From a virus, in IMG/VR virus record IMGVR_UViG_3300010413_000064, positions 1 through 43,400 of that record: 43,400 nucleotides of DNA; one strand, given 5' to 3'. Positions 1 to 8,037 of this stretch are shown in pieces. The translations under genes were made by a program, and so were the position numbers. Position 1 is the stretch's first letter, and the number at the start of each line of letters is the position of its first letter. The notes under the pieces are model-generated. The model was not told where the DNA came from, searched no databases, and saw nothing but the letters and a program-made list of their open reading frames with translations.

Positions 1-248
1 GGTCCGCGCGCCTCTCGAAAAAGGTGTATTTTGTTAAAAAAGTGACGTCACCAAGATTTTTTTAATAAAAATAAAAAACTTACTATCCCAATTTGGGATG
101 GATGGTCCAAAATGAGGTAAAATGGGGCATTCACGTCTCATTTTAGAACAATTAACTTTTTATGAGTTTTTTCAAGATTATATGATATTAAACAAAGTTT
201 GTACTACTTTTTGAAAACTAAAGTATAGAAAACTTAGAAATAAATAAA
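1..248. other. Noncoding left terminus, probable cos/packaging region
   Basis: No gene is seen here; it lies downstream of the last leftward gene, a small terminase. It begins GGTCCGCGCG, which pairs with the GCGCGGGTCC at the right end. It holds a perfect palindrome GTGACGTCAC (42-51), a perfect inverted repeat ATCCCAA-T-TTGGGAT (85-99), and a hairpin with arms AAAATGAG (109-116) and CTCATTTT (137-144). A second GGTCC is at 104-108. Clustered dyads next to Nu1-like terminase genes suggest terminase binding sites (cosB-like); that role is inference. Confidence 0.5.
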
Positions 249-794
249 TTATTTGGAGTCCAATTGAGAGTCCATAAATACAGTGATATCTGTAGCATCG
301 AGTAATGAATCATATACTTTTTGTAAATCAGTCTGCAATTTTGCTTCAACTTCTTCTGGGAGCATACCATAGCAACTACTAGGAATAGTCCTACTTAAGG
401 ATAATAATTCGCGCTTAAGTATTGTCATTTGATTGACTAAATAACCACCGATCTCCTTACGACTTACAAGCTTTAGCTTTTCGATGTCAACTTCTGTTTC
501 CGCAAGATCAGCCCTCGCTTTCTCCAGCATTGCCTTATTAGTTTGCACTTCTTCGTCTGTAATCTCATTTAGGCTGGTTTCTGTTCCTAGCGCCTCACGT
601 TTCAAAACAAACTCGAAAATGTCTTTTAGGTTTAGAGTTCCACGTCCAATTTTAGTAATTTTGCCCTGTGATATCGCTTGATACGCTGATCGGTCAGCAA
701 TCCCAGCCATATAAGCTAGGAGTGATACACTACCTGTTGGAATAGTTTTCTTCTTTCTTATTTTCTTGGATTCTGATTTGTGTTTTGAGTCCAT
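249..794 (-). CDS. Terminase small subunit, Nu1-like (copy 1)
   Basis: A 181-residue protein with a basic N-terminal stretch (to about residue 17), a winged-helix-like segment (about 20-65, with SVSLLAYMAGIADRSAYQAI) and a helical stretch containing EKARADLAETEVDIEKLKL. The K-A-R/Q-A-D...E.E.L pattern after a winged helix is typical of lambda Nu1-type small terminases, which recognise packaging sites and recruit the large subunit. The start has only a weak ribosome site (GGAA about 9 bases upstream) and overlaps the upstream gene by about 65 bp. It is the last gene before the left end, about 16 kb from the large subunit gene. A second Nu1-like gene lies just upstream. Confidence 0.7.
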   Translation of the reverse strand: MDSKHKSESKKIRKKKTIPTGSVSLLAYMAGIADRSAYQAISQGKITKIGRGTLNLKDIFEFVLKREALGTETSLNEITDEEVQTNKAMLEKARADLAETEVDIEKLKLVSRKEIGGYLVNQMTILKRELLSLSRTIPSSCYGMLPEEVEAKLQTDLQKVYDSLLDATDITVFMDSQLDSK

Positions 795-975
795 TTTCTA
801 TTAATTCCGCAACAATATTTTTCAGATCCCTCATAATCTGCTTAAGCTGTTGATATTCACTTTTTATTTCTTTCGTTATTCTGTCTTGCTCCAATTCTAA
901 CGATTTTTTTAATTCTTCGATCTTATTACGTTTAATCGTACGAACCAGAGTTAATCCTGACCTAACTTCTGGCAT
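730..975 (-). CDS. Coiled-coil protein between the two small terminases
   Basis: An 81-residue, strongly charged protein with an apparent continuous helix (residues about 15-60, heptad-like IEELKKSLELEQDRI and EYQQLKQIMRDLKNIV). I do not recognise a family. The ATG at 975 has a good ribosome site (GGAG, 6 bases). It overlaps both neighbours, the two Nu1-like genes, so all three are probably translated from one message. A packaging accessory or terminase-stabilising helix is possible from position only. Confidence 0.6.
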   Translation of the reverse strand: MPEVRSGLTLVRTIKRNKIEELKKSLELEQDRITKEIKSEYQQLKQIMRDLKNIVAELIENGLKTQIRIQENKKEENYSNR

Positions 976-1450
976 TATCAACTCCTAATTTAGAGTATTT
1001 AAGCAAAATTCCCCGGATGAATTGATCAGTTAATACCAGCATCTCATCCTCTTTTTTTCCGTAGACTATCTTAGATAGCTGTTTAGGAAGGAACGCAATC
1101 AACTCGCCAACTACATCACATAGTTCCATTAATGCAAATTTCGCATCAGCCAAAGATACATATTGTGATCTGAGTCGCTCAAGTTTGATTTGATACTTTT
1201 GGGCCCTGGCTTTTTCATATCTAGCCCGATGGGAAATAACATCAAGATCTATTGTTTCTTCCCCATCTCCTGCCAACTGTGGACGCATTATATTATCGCG
1301 ATACCACAAAACAAATTGTCGTGCGTCGTATAAATCATTATCTGTGTGTGCTCTATTCAGACCCTCTGTTAAGTGCAGTTTAAAGGTAATATCATCCCAT
1401 CCAGTTAAATATTTAATTTCATCCGTTGTTAGCTCTCTTTTACGGGACAC
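962..1450 (-). CDS. Terminase small subunit, Nu1-like (copy 2)
   Basis: A 162-residue protein with an N-terminal helix-turn-helix-like part (about 1-55, including DLYDARQFVLWYRDNI). It continues with a long helix containing SHRARYEKARAQKYQIKLE and then LAFLPKQLSKIV-like residues. This order (wHTH, 'L..ARxxKARAQ...E.E.L', then a leucine-proline helix) is characteristic of Nu1-type small terminases and more typical than in copy 1. The start is GTG at 1450 with AAGGAAAA upstream, overlapping the previous gene by 11 bp. The DNA-binding parts of the two copies differ clearly while the central helix pattern is shared. Confidence 0.75.
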   Translation of the reverse strand: MSRKRELTTDEIKYLTGWDDITFKLHLTEGLNRAHTDNDLYDARQFVLWYRDNIMRPQLAGDGEETIDLDVISHRARYEKARAQKYQIKLERLRSQYVSLADAKFALMELCDVVGELIAFLPKQLSKIVYGKKEDEMLVLTDQFIRGILLKYSKLGVDNARS

Positions 1451-2093
1451 TTGGTTTTCCTTCCATAATTAATCTTAGGTATCCTTTATCTAACGGGATT
1501 TGGTGATTATTGATTAAGTCAGGATCAGCCAAGTCATCTGACCAAATGTCAGCAGCACTCAGTTCTTTGCCTAATATACTAATCTTATCAGTTACCCGAT
1601 TGATATTAACGACCATCACCTTTAGTGCTAGATCTGTATCATAGCGCTTAAAAAGGAAAATAGTTATATCCGTAGCTTCTTTAGATTCCTTAATGCATCG
1701 GTTGTAGTCAAATATTACAGATCGAAATTTTGCCATATCATCTAGTATTAGAGAAAAAACTTTACCAGATGCCAGATTAGTGTCACCTAATTCGCCGGAT
1801 CGTTCAATTATAAATCGCATACTCTTTGTATCAAACTTTGTCCATGTCAGTATGTTTTTTACTCGGATTGTAACTCGGCGAAACCTATTACGTGACATTG
1901 GGTCATTACTTTCATTCTGATAACTGTATTCGATTACTTTAGCATCTGCGGTTGCTTCCTCCCCAAAATTCATTCGCAGGAGGAAGCTCCCACTAATTAA
2001 ACATAGGCTAATTATACAGACAATAAAATAGACGATATTCTGAGTAATGACTGACGTTTTGTGCCTTCGCGCCATCTTTATCGCTCTCTGCAT
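1440..2093 (-). CDS. Single-pass membrane-anchored protein, unknown function
   Basis: A 217-residue protein. Residues about 16-40 form one strong transmembrane helix (NIVYFIVCIISLCLISGSFL) after a positively charged N-terminus (MARRHK), so the remaining ~175 residues should lie outside the cytoplasm. No family is recognised. The start at 2093 overlaps the upstream stop as TAATG, suggesting coupled translation; an internal ATG at 2075 is a realistic alternative. Its position after the holin-like gene suggests a lysis or envelope role, but it lacks the proline-rich or coiled-coil look of a spanin. Confidence 0.6.
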   Translation of the reverse strand: MQRAIKMARRHKTSVITQNIVYFIVCIISLCLISGSFLLRMNFGEEATADAKVIEYSYQNESNDPMSRNRFRRVTIRVKNILTWTKFDTKSMRFIIERSGELGDTNLASGKVFSLILDDMAKFRSVIFDYNRCIKESKEATDITIFLFKRYDTDLALKVMVVNINRVTDKISILGKELSAADIWSDDLADPDLINNHQIPLDKGYLRLIMEGKPSVP

Positions 2094-2362
2094 TAACGCA
2101 TTTTTGCGATGCGTTCGTCTACCCTAATTAATAGCTCCGTATTTTTTCCAATTTCATGGCGGATATCCCCCATTTCCTTCCTAATATCTTTTACTTCGTT
2201 TTTAAGATCACCAAATGATTTAAGGTGCTCTTTAAACATTTCCTTATCGAGCTTTTTATCATCAAGCTCAGCTAATTTAGCATTTTGTAATTTGATGAGA
2301 TAGAGGAATATACCAGCTGATCCCATCAGCATTCCTAAGGAGGATAAAATTTCAGCGAACAT
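2093..2362 (-). CDS. Holin-like small membrane protein with coiled coil
   Basis: An 89-residue protein. Residues about 4-25 are a hydrophobic helix (LSSLGMLMGSAGIFLYLI) and the rest is a charged amphipathic coiled coil with KNEVKDIRKEMGDIRHEIGKN. One-helix small proteins like this occur as holins or holin partners in tailed phages, but XhlA-type proteins have the helix at the other end, so the call is tentative. It has a near-perfect ribosome site, AAGGAGGTG, just before the ATG. The endolysin gene is 26 kb away, so lysis genes would be dispersed in this phage. Confidence 0.5.
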   Translation of the reverse strand: MFAEILSSLGMLMGSAGIFLYLIKLQNAKLAELDDKKLDKEMFKEHLKSFGDLKNEVKDIRKEMGDIRHEIGKNTELLIRVDERIAKMR

Positions 2363-2372
2363 GGCACCTCCT

Positions 2373-3311
2373 TTATAGCAATGACGAAGTTGTAAAAATG
2401 CTCAAATCTGTTACATTATAAGTAAAGCTACCACTATTACCAAACCGATACCATAGATCCACTTTGTAAAAGTGACCTAAGGTTGGGAGGGATAAACTTG
2501 TGATATCCAGAACAGGCAGAATGAATCGGTAAGGCCCAACTCCTGTTAGATTGGATAAGCCAGAAGCTGACGTATAATGAACTTTCGTCTGTGAGCCACC
2601 TGTATTGAAAGCCGATTGATTATATTGAACGATCGTTCCGTCAGCGATACCATAGCCATAACCCGTAGCGTTCGGAAACTCTAACCACCAATCAAAATAT
2701 TCCCGTGCAAATGCCCCAGCTGTAGAGGTTACCGCGAATGATGCGTAAATTCCCTTAACAGTGTTATCGAGCAGGATAGTAAAGGTATTGATTTTGTGAT
2801 CTGTATTCGGTCCAGAAGAAGACGGACCAGTTCCGGTGGCATTTGACAGAATCAATTTATCCCCACCAACCGGAGCCGAGTCGATCCCATCATGCGTATG
2901 TGCCAATCCTGTCTGTGCATACATAATCAAAAGAATATCGCCGGGCAATAGGCCAACAGGGTAAACACCAGAGATCGTAACTGTAGCCGTGTCCGGAGTA
3001 TCGAGTAGCTCAGTGTTAGCTGTGACTGCAAAGTCTTGTCCTAAACCTACACCGTCCTGAAATACAAGAACAAGGCTAGCAGCAATATTCGTCGCCCAAT
3101 CAGCATCGTTATTATCTACCTTTTCAATCGTAATCTGCGTGTCACTATCTCGTGTAACAACCTGTGCGCGATACCCAGAATAAATTCTGTTCATCGTGTT
3201 CGATTCAGTATTTTCCCGGATCTGGGACATGAGCTCTTCGCTAAGTGGCGAGTTTGCATCTGTCTCGGTCGGGAGTATCCATCGAAAATCTGTCGGATCT
3301 AAGAAACCCAT
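2373..3311 (-). CDS. Tail-tip or fibre-like structural protein
   Basis: A 312-residue protein. The N-terminal ~50 residues (MGFLDPTDFRWILPTETDAN, then an SQIRENTESNTMN helix) look like a virion attachment segment. The middle carries AHTHDGIDS, an HxHDG motif common in phage fibre and collar proteins, and the C-terminal half is beta-rich with many Thr, Ser, Gly and aromatic residues. The ATG follows GGGAGG at proper spacing. It lies directly downstream of the 625-residue tail protein, which fits a fibre or receptor-binding protein at the tail tip. Exact family not recognised. Confidence 0.55.
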   Translation of the reverse strand: MGFLDPTDFRWILPTETDANSPLSEELMSQIRENTESNTMNRIYSGYRAQVVTRDSDTQITIEKVDNNDADWATNIAASLVLVFQDGVGLGQDFAVTANTELLDTPDTATVTISGVYPVGLLPGDILLIMYAQTGLAHTHDGIDSAPVGGDKLILSNATGTGPSSSGPNTDHKINTFTILLDNTVKGIYASFAVTSTAGAFAREYFDWWLEFPNATGYGYGIADGTIVQYNQSAFNTGGSQTKVHYTSASGLSNLTGVGPYRFILPVLDITSLSLPTLGHFYKVDLWYRFGNSGSFTYNVTDLSIFTTSSLL

Positions 3312-3320
3312 AATTCCTCC

Positions 3321-5198
3321 CTATGGCGTAATAAGGTATCCCGCACCAATCCGCCCCCATTCTTCCTGCGCCAGTGTCAGCGGAATGCTCGTTGGCGTAT
3401 CATTAAATACGAGAATCATATCGTTGGTGTATGGAGTGCCTATATTTTCAGTTGTGACTAAGTAAGGCAGCGAAACACCAGTCGTTATGCTATTAATTGT
3501 TATATCATTTGCGATTAGCTCAAGATGATAGTAATTAATGTTATTCGTAAACTCAAAGACTTTCCTATATACTGTACAGACAAAACCAGTCTGGTAGAAA
3601 TTTATATCATTAGTCTCAAATTCTGTGCTATTAATTGCATCATTAACAAACATTTTTGGACTGATAGCAGCATATTTATTTTGAGCAAACCCAGTTTGCA
3701 ATAATTCCAAATTAACTGATCCGCGCTTCCAGTCTACTGTTCGCTTAAGAACTTCCATCTGGATATATTCAAAATCAAAATTTCCAGTTGCTAAATTTGG
3801 TAGAAATTTGTTAGAAACACTAATGATATCTCCAGACTCAATCAAAAGCTCCTTAAAAAATGTTTTTACATTGAGCTTAATCGGTGGTGTGGCGTAACGC
3901 AGGAAAATACGTAGAGCAGACCTTGATAAAAAATCATCCGTATCCATATAAGATGAATTAATACCATGACTTTCAACTTCAAGCGTCCTATCACCAACAC
4001 CTCGACTATTAATTGACTCTGCATCAGCATACACATCTATTGATACAAAATCGTTCCCATCATAATTATATGAAAATTGGACCTCATTAATTAAATCAGG
4101 TAGATTTCCACTATAATCAGGGATGTCGATCATGTCATTTTCATTTAATGCAATAGTCGATAATGGTGGTAGAATTGGCCTATAGATTCTCGCTGAATAT
4201 TGGCCATTACCCTTAACAATTGGGTACATATTTAGCGGTTTATAAATCTCGTTTTGTAGAAAATCATTAGCTGAGGATCGCTCGGTGATCTCGAAATGGA
4301 ACGTAGCGGCTGTAGTTGGATAATAGGTATCACGGATCTGTTCAAATGTTTCGACGTCAATCTGGCTAACGGGGAGATCTAGTCCATAACCACCAGGTAA
4401 GAAATCATAAGGTCCCTTAGCCCCATCACCCCTATCACTAATTAGAAGACCAAGAGTTAATGTAATTGGGTTACCAGTTAGTATATTTGGATTTGTATCT
4501 GATGCCCCACGAAATACGTTCTTATTTAGCGCCCGAATTGAATCAGAGACCCCAATAGACCATGAGCCGTCTTTTTGGTAATCATAATCCGTAATTTCGC
4601 CAGTGTAGACAGTGAGCATTTCAGCTTCAGTTAGCCCTAAATAGCCAGCTTTAATAATACAACGCTTTTTTTGCAGTTTACCGGTAGCACCAGCAATCAT
4701 ACTAGTTACATATCCATCAACATCCTGTAATTCTATACTTAATGTTGATGATGATGTAGATCCTTCATCCGGACTAATAGAGTAGCCTCCGCCAGAGATG
4801 TAAGAGATATATGGCTTAGGAGCATTTCCAGATGGAATGGTGTATTTCGGAAGATATGTGCAGAATTTTTCATAAAGGTCGATGCGTACCGAGTCACCAA
4901 TAGCAACACTATCATTCGTCAGGCTCTCATAGAACGTTAAAGTATTATTGTCATTGGAGGCAATCGTTCGATATTCGGCATATCCAGCCGCTGTTCGCAC
5001 GAATGCAGTATAACCTACCCACTGGTTGAGTGTCCAGGTTGCGGATGAACACTCAACAAAGATAGGGAAGGATGGATTAACATCTGTAATAGTGTATGTA
5101 TCTTGGCCAACTTGAGTTTGAAACTCGGCTAAATATATCGGAGTTTTGTAAAACAGATCGTTCTTTGCCACAAATTGGGTTGATGGATTAAGAGGCAT
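3321..5198 (-). CDS. Large tail-tip/baseplate hub-like protein
   Basis: A 625-residue beta-rich protein encoded next to a smaller tail protein and upstream of a fibre-like protein. Residues about 25-110 form a compact module (TYTITDVNPSF...GYTAFVRTAAGYAEYRTI...NDNNTLTF) that recurs in altered form in two decoration-like proteins of this genome. Later parts (about 125-240) have the SYISGGGYSISPDEG and YTGEITDYDYQKDGSWSIGV patterns seen in phage tail-tip/hub proteins. It probably closes the tail tube and connects the fibres. No catalytic motif is seen. It overlaps the upstream gene by 11 bp. Confidence 0.6.
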   Translation of the reverse strand: MPLNPSTQFVAKNDLFYKTPIYLAEFQTQVGQDTYTITDVNPSFPIFVECSSATWTLNQWVGYTAFVRTAAGYAEYRTIASNDNNTLTFYESLTNDSVAIGDSVRIDLYEKFCTYLPKYTIPSGNAPKPYISYISGGGYSISPDEGSTSSSTLSIELQDVDGYVTSMIAGATGKLQKKRCIIKAGYLGLTEAEMLTVYTGEITDYDYQKDGSWSIGVSDSIRALNKNVFRGASDTNPNILTGNPITLTLGLLISDRGDGAKGPYDFLPGGYGLDLPVSQIDVETFEQIRDTYYPTTAATFHFEITERSSANDFLQNEIYKPLNMYPIVKGNGQYSARIYRPILPPLSTIALNENDMIDIPDYSGNLPDLINEVQFSYNYDGNDFVSIDVYADAESINSRGVGDRTLEVESHGINSSYMDTDDFLSRSALRIFLRYATPPIKLNVKTFFKELLIESGDIISVSNKFLPNLATGNFDFEYIQMEVLKRTVDWKRGSVNLELLQTGFAQNKYAAISPKMFVNDAINSTEFETNDINFYQTGFVCTVYRKVFEFTNNINYYHLELIANDITINSITTGVSLPYLVTTENIGTPYTNDMILVFNDTPTSIPLTLAQEEWGRIGAGYLITP

Positions 5199-5787
5199 TC
5201 CTCACCTCCACACAGTTAAACTTGTGGTGATAGAATGATCCATCGCGATCTGGATCAAAAGTATCATCCAGCAGTAACAGCGCTGGGAAATAGTAATACC
5301 AACTCAGGCTATCTCCAATATCATATGTATGGGTAGATGGATAATTAGCAATAATTATGTCAATTGGTGCTATAACAGATGCTACATCCCATTTTGTAAG
5401 GAATGCGTCACTGACAATAATCTCATCGCCGACCAGAAAGTCACCCGCGTTATCAACAGTATAGACTGAAGAGTTACCAGTATTGGGCGCACTAATAGTC
5501 GTATATGGAGTCCTGGTGGAGTCTTTGCTAAATGAGAATGGAGCACCAATCAGAGCTCTGGACATCCAAGTTTCTACGCGATGAAATGCTGAGGTCTGGA
5601 AGTAGCAATCAAACGTGACGAATCTCAGTGTATTCTGTGCTACGTTCTCGTAGATACCAGTACTTGTGATATTACGATTAATTTCTGTCCGCCAATCGAT
5701 ACGGACGCCATCATCACCAGGGAGCAAGTCAATATCCCGGATTACGCCCACAGCGTCCTCGTAGGACACACGGTAATTTAAACCCAT
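5188..5787 (-). CDS. Minor tail protein, possibly distal tail protein
   Basis: A 199-residue protein between the tail chaperone and the large hub-like protein. Residues 1-90 have the look of a distal-tail or minor tail protein (GVRIDWRTEINRNITSTG, then RFVTFDCYFQT), followed by a small beta module (about 100-165). The ATG overlaps the chaperone stop as TAATG and is preceded by AAGGGGGGAAGATA, which can act as ribosome site. The same bases form a slippery heptamer in the chaperone frame, and a -1 shift would fuse the two proteins. Whether it is made alone, as a fusion, or both is open. Confidence 0.55.
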   Translation of the reverse strand: MGLNYRVSYEDAVGVIRDIDLLPGDDGVRIDWRTEINRNITSTGIYENVAQNTLRFVTFDCYFQTSAFHRVETWMSRALIGAPFSFSKDSTRTPYTTISAPNTGNSSVYTVDNAGDFLVGDEIIVSDAFLTKWDVASVIAPIDIIIANYPSTHTYDIGDSLSWYYYFPALLLLDDTFDPDRDGSFYHHKFNCVEVRNAS

Positions 5788-6584
5788 TATCTTCCCCCCT
5801 TGCCACTAAAAGTTGGAAGCGAGCCCATGACCCGCTGTTTGCTCTTTTCAAGTTCATGCTCTCGCTTTTGGGCATCTATTGCCTCAGCTTCTTGATGATA
5901 TTTTAGTAGGAGCGTGTAATTTAATACGCGGCGGTCTACGCTATTAAGATTTTCCCATGCTTCTGGGTCAATATGATATTCGCGCATTACAACGGTCTCA
6001 TTGAACAGCTGTGTCGCCTTATTAGTCTTTTCTTTCTTGGATCTACTAATCAATTTCTTTTGAATGGCTTTAGTTAGCCCCACGGACATTTGGATATATT
6101 CTTCTAGGTCCTCGGCGTGAGCTTTGCCAAGCATTAAGATGGTATTGAAAATGGTTTCCAAATGGGCAAGTGTTATCCCATTCATCAATAGAACCGCCTT
6201 CTTTTCTTCAAATTCCGTAACCGACTTGCCTTTAGCATCAAAGAATTCCATATCCAAGCCCTTGATTACGATATTCCACATGAAATCAATAGAGTAGTTA
6301 TTCAAGGCATTGACGTAACCTTCATCAGTTTCATCTTGGACAAGCTTTACTTGATCTTCGGAAAGCCCAAGCTCCCTACCGACGTCGCTGTCAGCTTTTA
6401 TTATAAGCGCTTTCTTAGGGGCGATTGGTCGATGATGCAGTAGCTCATCACGGAGTTCCAAGACGCCCTCAGATGTGATCGGCAGTTCCAATGGGATCTC
6501 TCCATCCTTGTCTTTTAGCCAAATGGCTACAGTGCCCTTACAAACTAACTGATTGTGGTTTGGTATGAAACGAGAGAGTCTCAT
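5787..6584 (-). CDS. Tail assembly chaperone-like protein
   Basis: A 265-residue, charged, mostly helical protein immediately downstream of the tail-tube genes, the standard place of tail assembly chaperones (lambda gpG-like). The start is set at the ATG at 6584, where AAGGA lies 8 bases upstream; an ATG at 6593 has no room for a ribosome site. The C-terminus (HELEKSKQRVMGSLPTFSGK) is basic and flexible. Its last codons, AAG GGG GGA AGA TAA, include a canonical -1 slippery heptamer. I assign the role from position, composition and this site rather than a recognised domain. Confidence 0.6.
   Translation of the reverse strand: MRLSRFIPNHNQLVCKGTVAIWLKDKDGEIPLELPITSEGVLELRDELLHHRPIAPKKALIIKADSDVGRELGLSEDQVKLVQDETDEGYVNALNNYSIDFMWNIVIKGLDMEFFDAKGKSVTEFEEKKAVLLMNGITLAHLETIFNTILMLGKAHAEDLEEYIQMSVGLTKAIQKKLISRSKKEKTNKATQLFNETVVMREYHIDPEAWENLNSVDRRVLNYTLLLKYHQEAEAIDAQKREHELEKSKQRVMGSLPTFSGKGGR
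5793..5799 (-). promoter_or_regulatory. Candidate -1 ribosomal frameshift site (G GGG GGA)
   Basis: The minus strand reads AAG GGG GGA AGA TAA in the chaperone frame, so GGGGGGA is in the X XXY YYZ register. A -1 slip continues as AAG ATA ATG GGT and enters the frame of the next gene (5188-5787) exactly, with no stop between. This matches the logic of lambda G/GT tail chaperones. The purine run is also a plausible ribosome site for that next gene, so a purely initiation-related role is the main alternative. Confidence 0.4.
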
Positions 6585-6606
6585 CCTATCCATCCTTTAC
6601 AAAGAA

Positions 6607-6628
6607 GGGAGGAGGATATCCCCCTCCC
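6607..6628 (-). terminator. Hairpin terminator after the tail-tube genes
   Basis: The minus strand forms GGGAGGGGG-AT-ATCCTCCTCCC, a stem of six perfect pairs (GGGAGG/CCTCCC) extended by further pairing, followed by TTCTTTGT. It lies between the stop of the 190-residue tail-tube-like gene (6635) and the chaperone start. A partial terminator after the very abundant tail tube message would be usual; the U-tract is imperfect, so read-through is expected. Confidence 0.5.
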
Positions 6629-6634
6629 ATCGGA

Positions 6635-7207
6635 TTATGCAGTAACGTCTGTGCCAGAGGTAAAAAGATCTTTGGTCCCAACTGTACCATAGCAGCTACC
6701 AGAAAATGTAATGTTTACGCCGTCTTCTGCTTCAGCCATTGTCATTGAGCCGAGATCAAAGTAGACTTCATTCCAGAAATAGCAAAGTGTCTCCCCTGCG
6801 CCAGCTATTTCATACTCTATGTCATAGGCTTTTTTACTATTATCGCGAAAGGTAAGTATACCAACGGTACCATTTAATCGTGGATGGTCTCCTTTGGTTG
6901 AGTCAATAATGTGACCATTGACTGCATTGCCTTCTACCCAATCCATCAGATAGACATATTTCTGGGAATCATTAACCATAACGGAAAAAGAGATATCAAT
7001 CGGCTCCAAAGGCGTCATATCATTGCCAGTGATGTAATGGGTGCATGAGGTAAATTTACCACGGCTCATAATTAGCATTCTCTCATTATCTGGTGAATGC
7101 GTAGGGGCGGAGAGATCACCATTGTCCAAGCAAAACTCAAAATAGAACGGAGTGGGCGTGCTCCCATCATACATACGAATTTTCGCATCTTTATTGATGT
7201 ATTTCAT
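6635..7207 (-). CDS. Tail tube-like protein (paralogue 2)
   Basis: A 190-residue protein clearly related to its upstream neighbour. Both start MK-(Y/F), share an HYI-G-DM-(L/P) stretch near residue 65 and an ISFS segment, and end with NEVYF...MAEAEDG followed by a glycine-rich YGT segment. The ATG follows a clear ribosome site (AAGGAGG). Two adjacent copies, position after the head-tail connector and before the chaperone, and a terminator downstream all support a major tail tube role. Which copy builds the tube cannot be told from sequence; this one is shorter and lacks the insert of paralogue 1. Confidence 0.6.
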   Translation of the reverse strand: MKYINKDAKIRMYDGSTPTPFYFEFCLDNGDLSAPTHSPDNERMLIMSRGKFTSCTHYITGNDMTPLEPIDISFSVMVNDSQKYVYLMDWVEGNAVNGHIIDSTKGDHPRLNGTVGILTFRDNSKKAYDIEYEIAGAGETLCYFWNEVYFDLGSMTMAEAEDGVNITFSGSCYGTVGTKDLFTSGTDVTA

Positions 7208-7218
7208 TTATTGCCTCC

Positions 7219-8037
7219 TTACGAAAAGTCAGTGGCCCTGACGATAGTTCCATAGACACCGCCAGCAGCTGTTAAGGTAATTGAATCTTCAGCCTCAGCC
7301 ATTGTAATTTCGTTAGGTGGAAAATAAACTTCGTTGTATTTGTAGACCAAAGATAGGCCAGTAAGCGACAGCATCTTAAATTCAACGTTAACCGTACGGA
7401 TGTTTTCATAAACGAAGTAGGTATCACCAGTAGTGACTCCAGCAGCTGTGAAATCATCAACAGTAAAGGTATCAGTCGTAGCTGATGCAATCAACGAAGC
7501 GTAATTACGAGCTGGAACGGTTAGTATCCAATCGGCACCTTCATTCACGCCGAGAGTGAGTGTATTATCTTCAATCGTCGTAGACGTTGGTGTATCCGTG
7601 ATGGTGCTAGAGCTAAGATATGCGGACGGATTAACAATATCGAACAGTGGGTTAAAATCAATACCATTATTTTTGGTAGTCCCCTTGGTCGATGCCCCCC
7701 ATCCAATCCAATGACCAAGATGTACATCTTCGGCGAAGCGACAAGTAAGAGCTTCTTCGACAGTATTCCTAGTGTTGAAAGCAACACCAGGTTCTACGCC
7801 AGTCACGCTTTCAATAAAGCAGGAAAATGAAATTGGCATTGGATCATAAAGGACCATATCACTGCCATTAATATAGTGGGCAAAATCATTTAGATTACCA
7901 TTGTCCAATACGAGGGTTTCTTCCAATTTCGTTCGCCCAATAGGGCCACTGAAGTCCAAGTTGCGGAAGTGCACTTCGACGTATCCAGCCAAACGGTCGT
8001 AGATCCGTAACGTCCCATCTTTACCAGTAAATTTCAT
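7219..8037 (-). CDS. Tail tube-like protein with inserted domain (paralogue 1)
   Basis: A 272-residue protein sharing N-terminal (about 1-80) and C-terminal (about 235-265, NEVYF.PNEITMAEAEDS) parts with the 190-residue downstream gene. The extra ~80 residues (about 135-220, with TTDTFTVDDFTAAGVTTGD) form a Thr/Ser-rich beta-like insert. Such inserts in tail tube proteins often project outward as Ig-like decorations, as on the lambda tube; I infer a similar arrangement. It overlaps the upstream connector stop by one base. Confidence 0.6.
   Translation of the reverse strand: MKFTGKDGTLRIYDRLAGYVEVHFRNLDFSGPIGRTKLEETLVLDNGNLNDFAHYINGSDMVLYDPMPISFSCFIESVTGVEPGVAFNTRNTVEEALTCRFAEDVHLGHWIGWGASTKGTTKNNGIDFNPLFDIVNPSAYLSSSTITDTPTSTTIEDNTLTLGVNEGADWILTVPARNYASLIASATTDTFTVDDFTAAGVTTGDTYFVYENIRTVNVEFKMLSLTGLSLVYKYNEVYFPPNEITMAEAEDSITLTAAGGVYGTIVRATDFS

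Noticed and set aside
42-51. GTGACGTCAC plus nearby T-run considered as a terminator for the last small terminase
   Set aside because: The palindrome has no loop, lies about 200 bases past the stop, and is better explained as a protein-binding dyad near the end.
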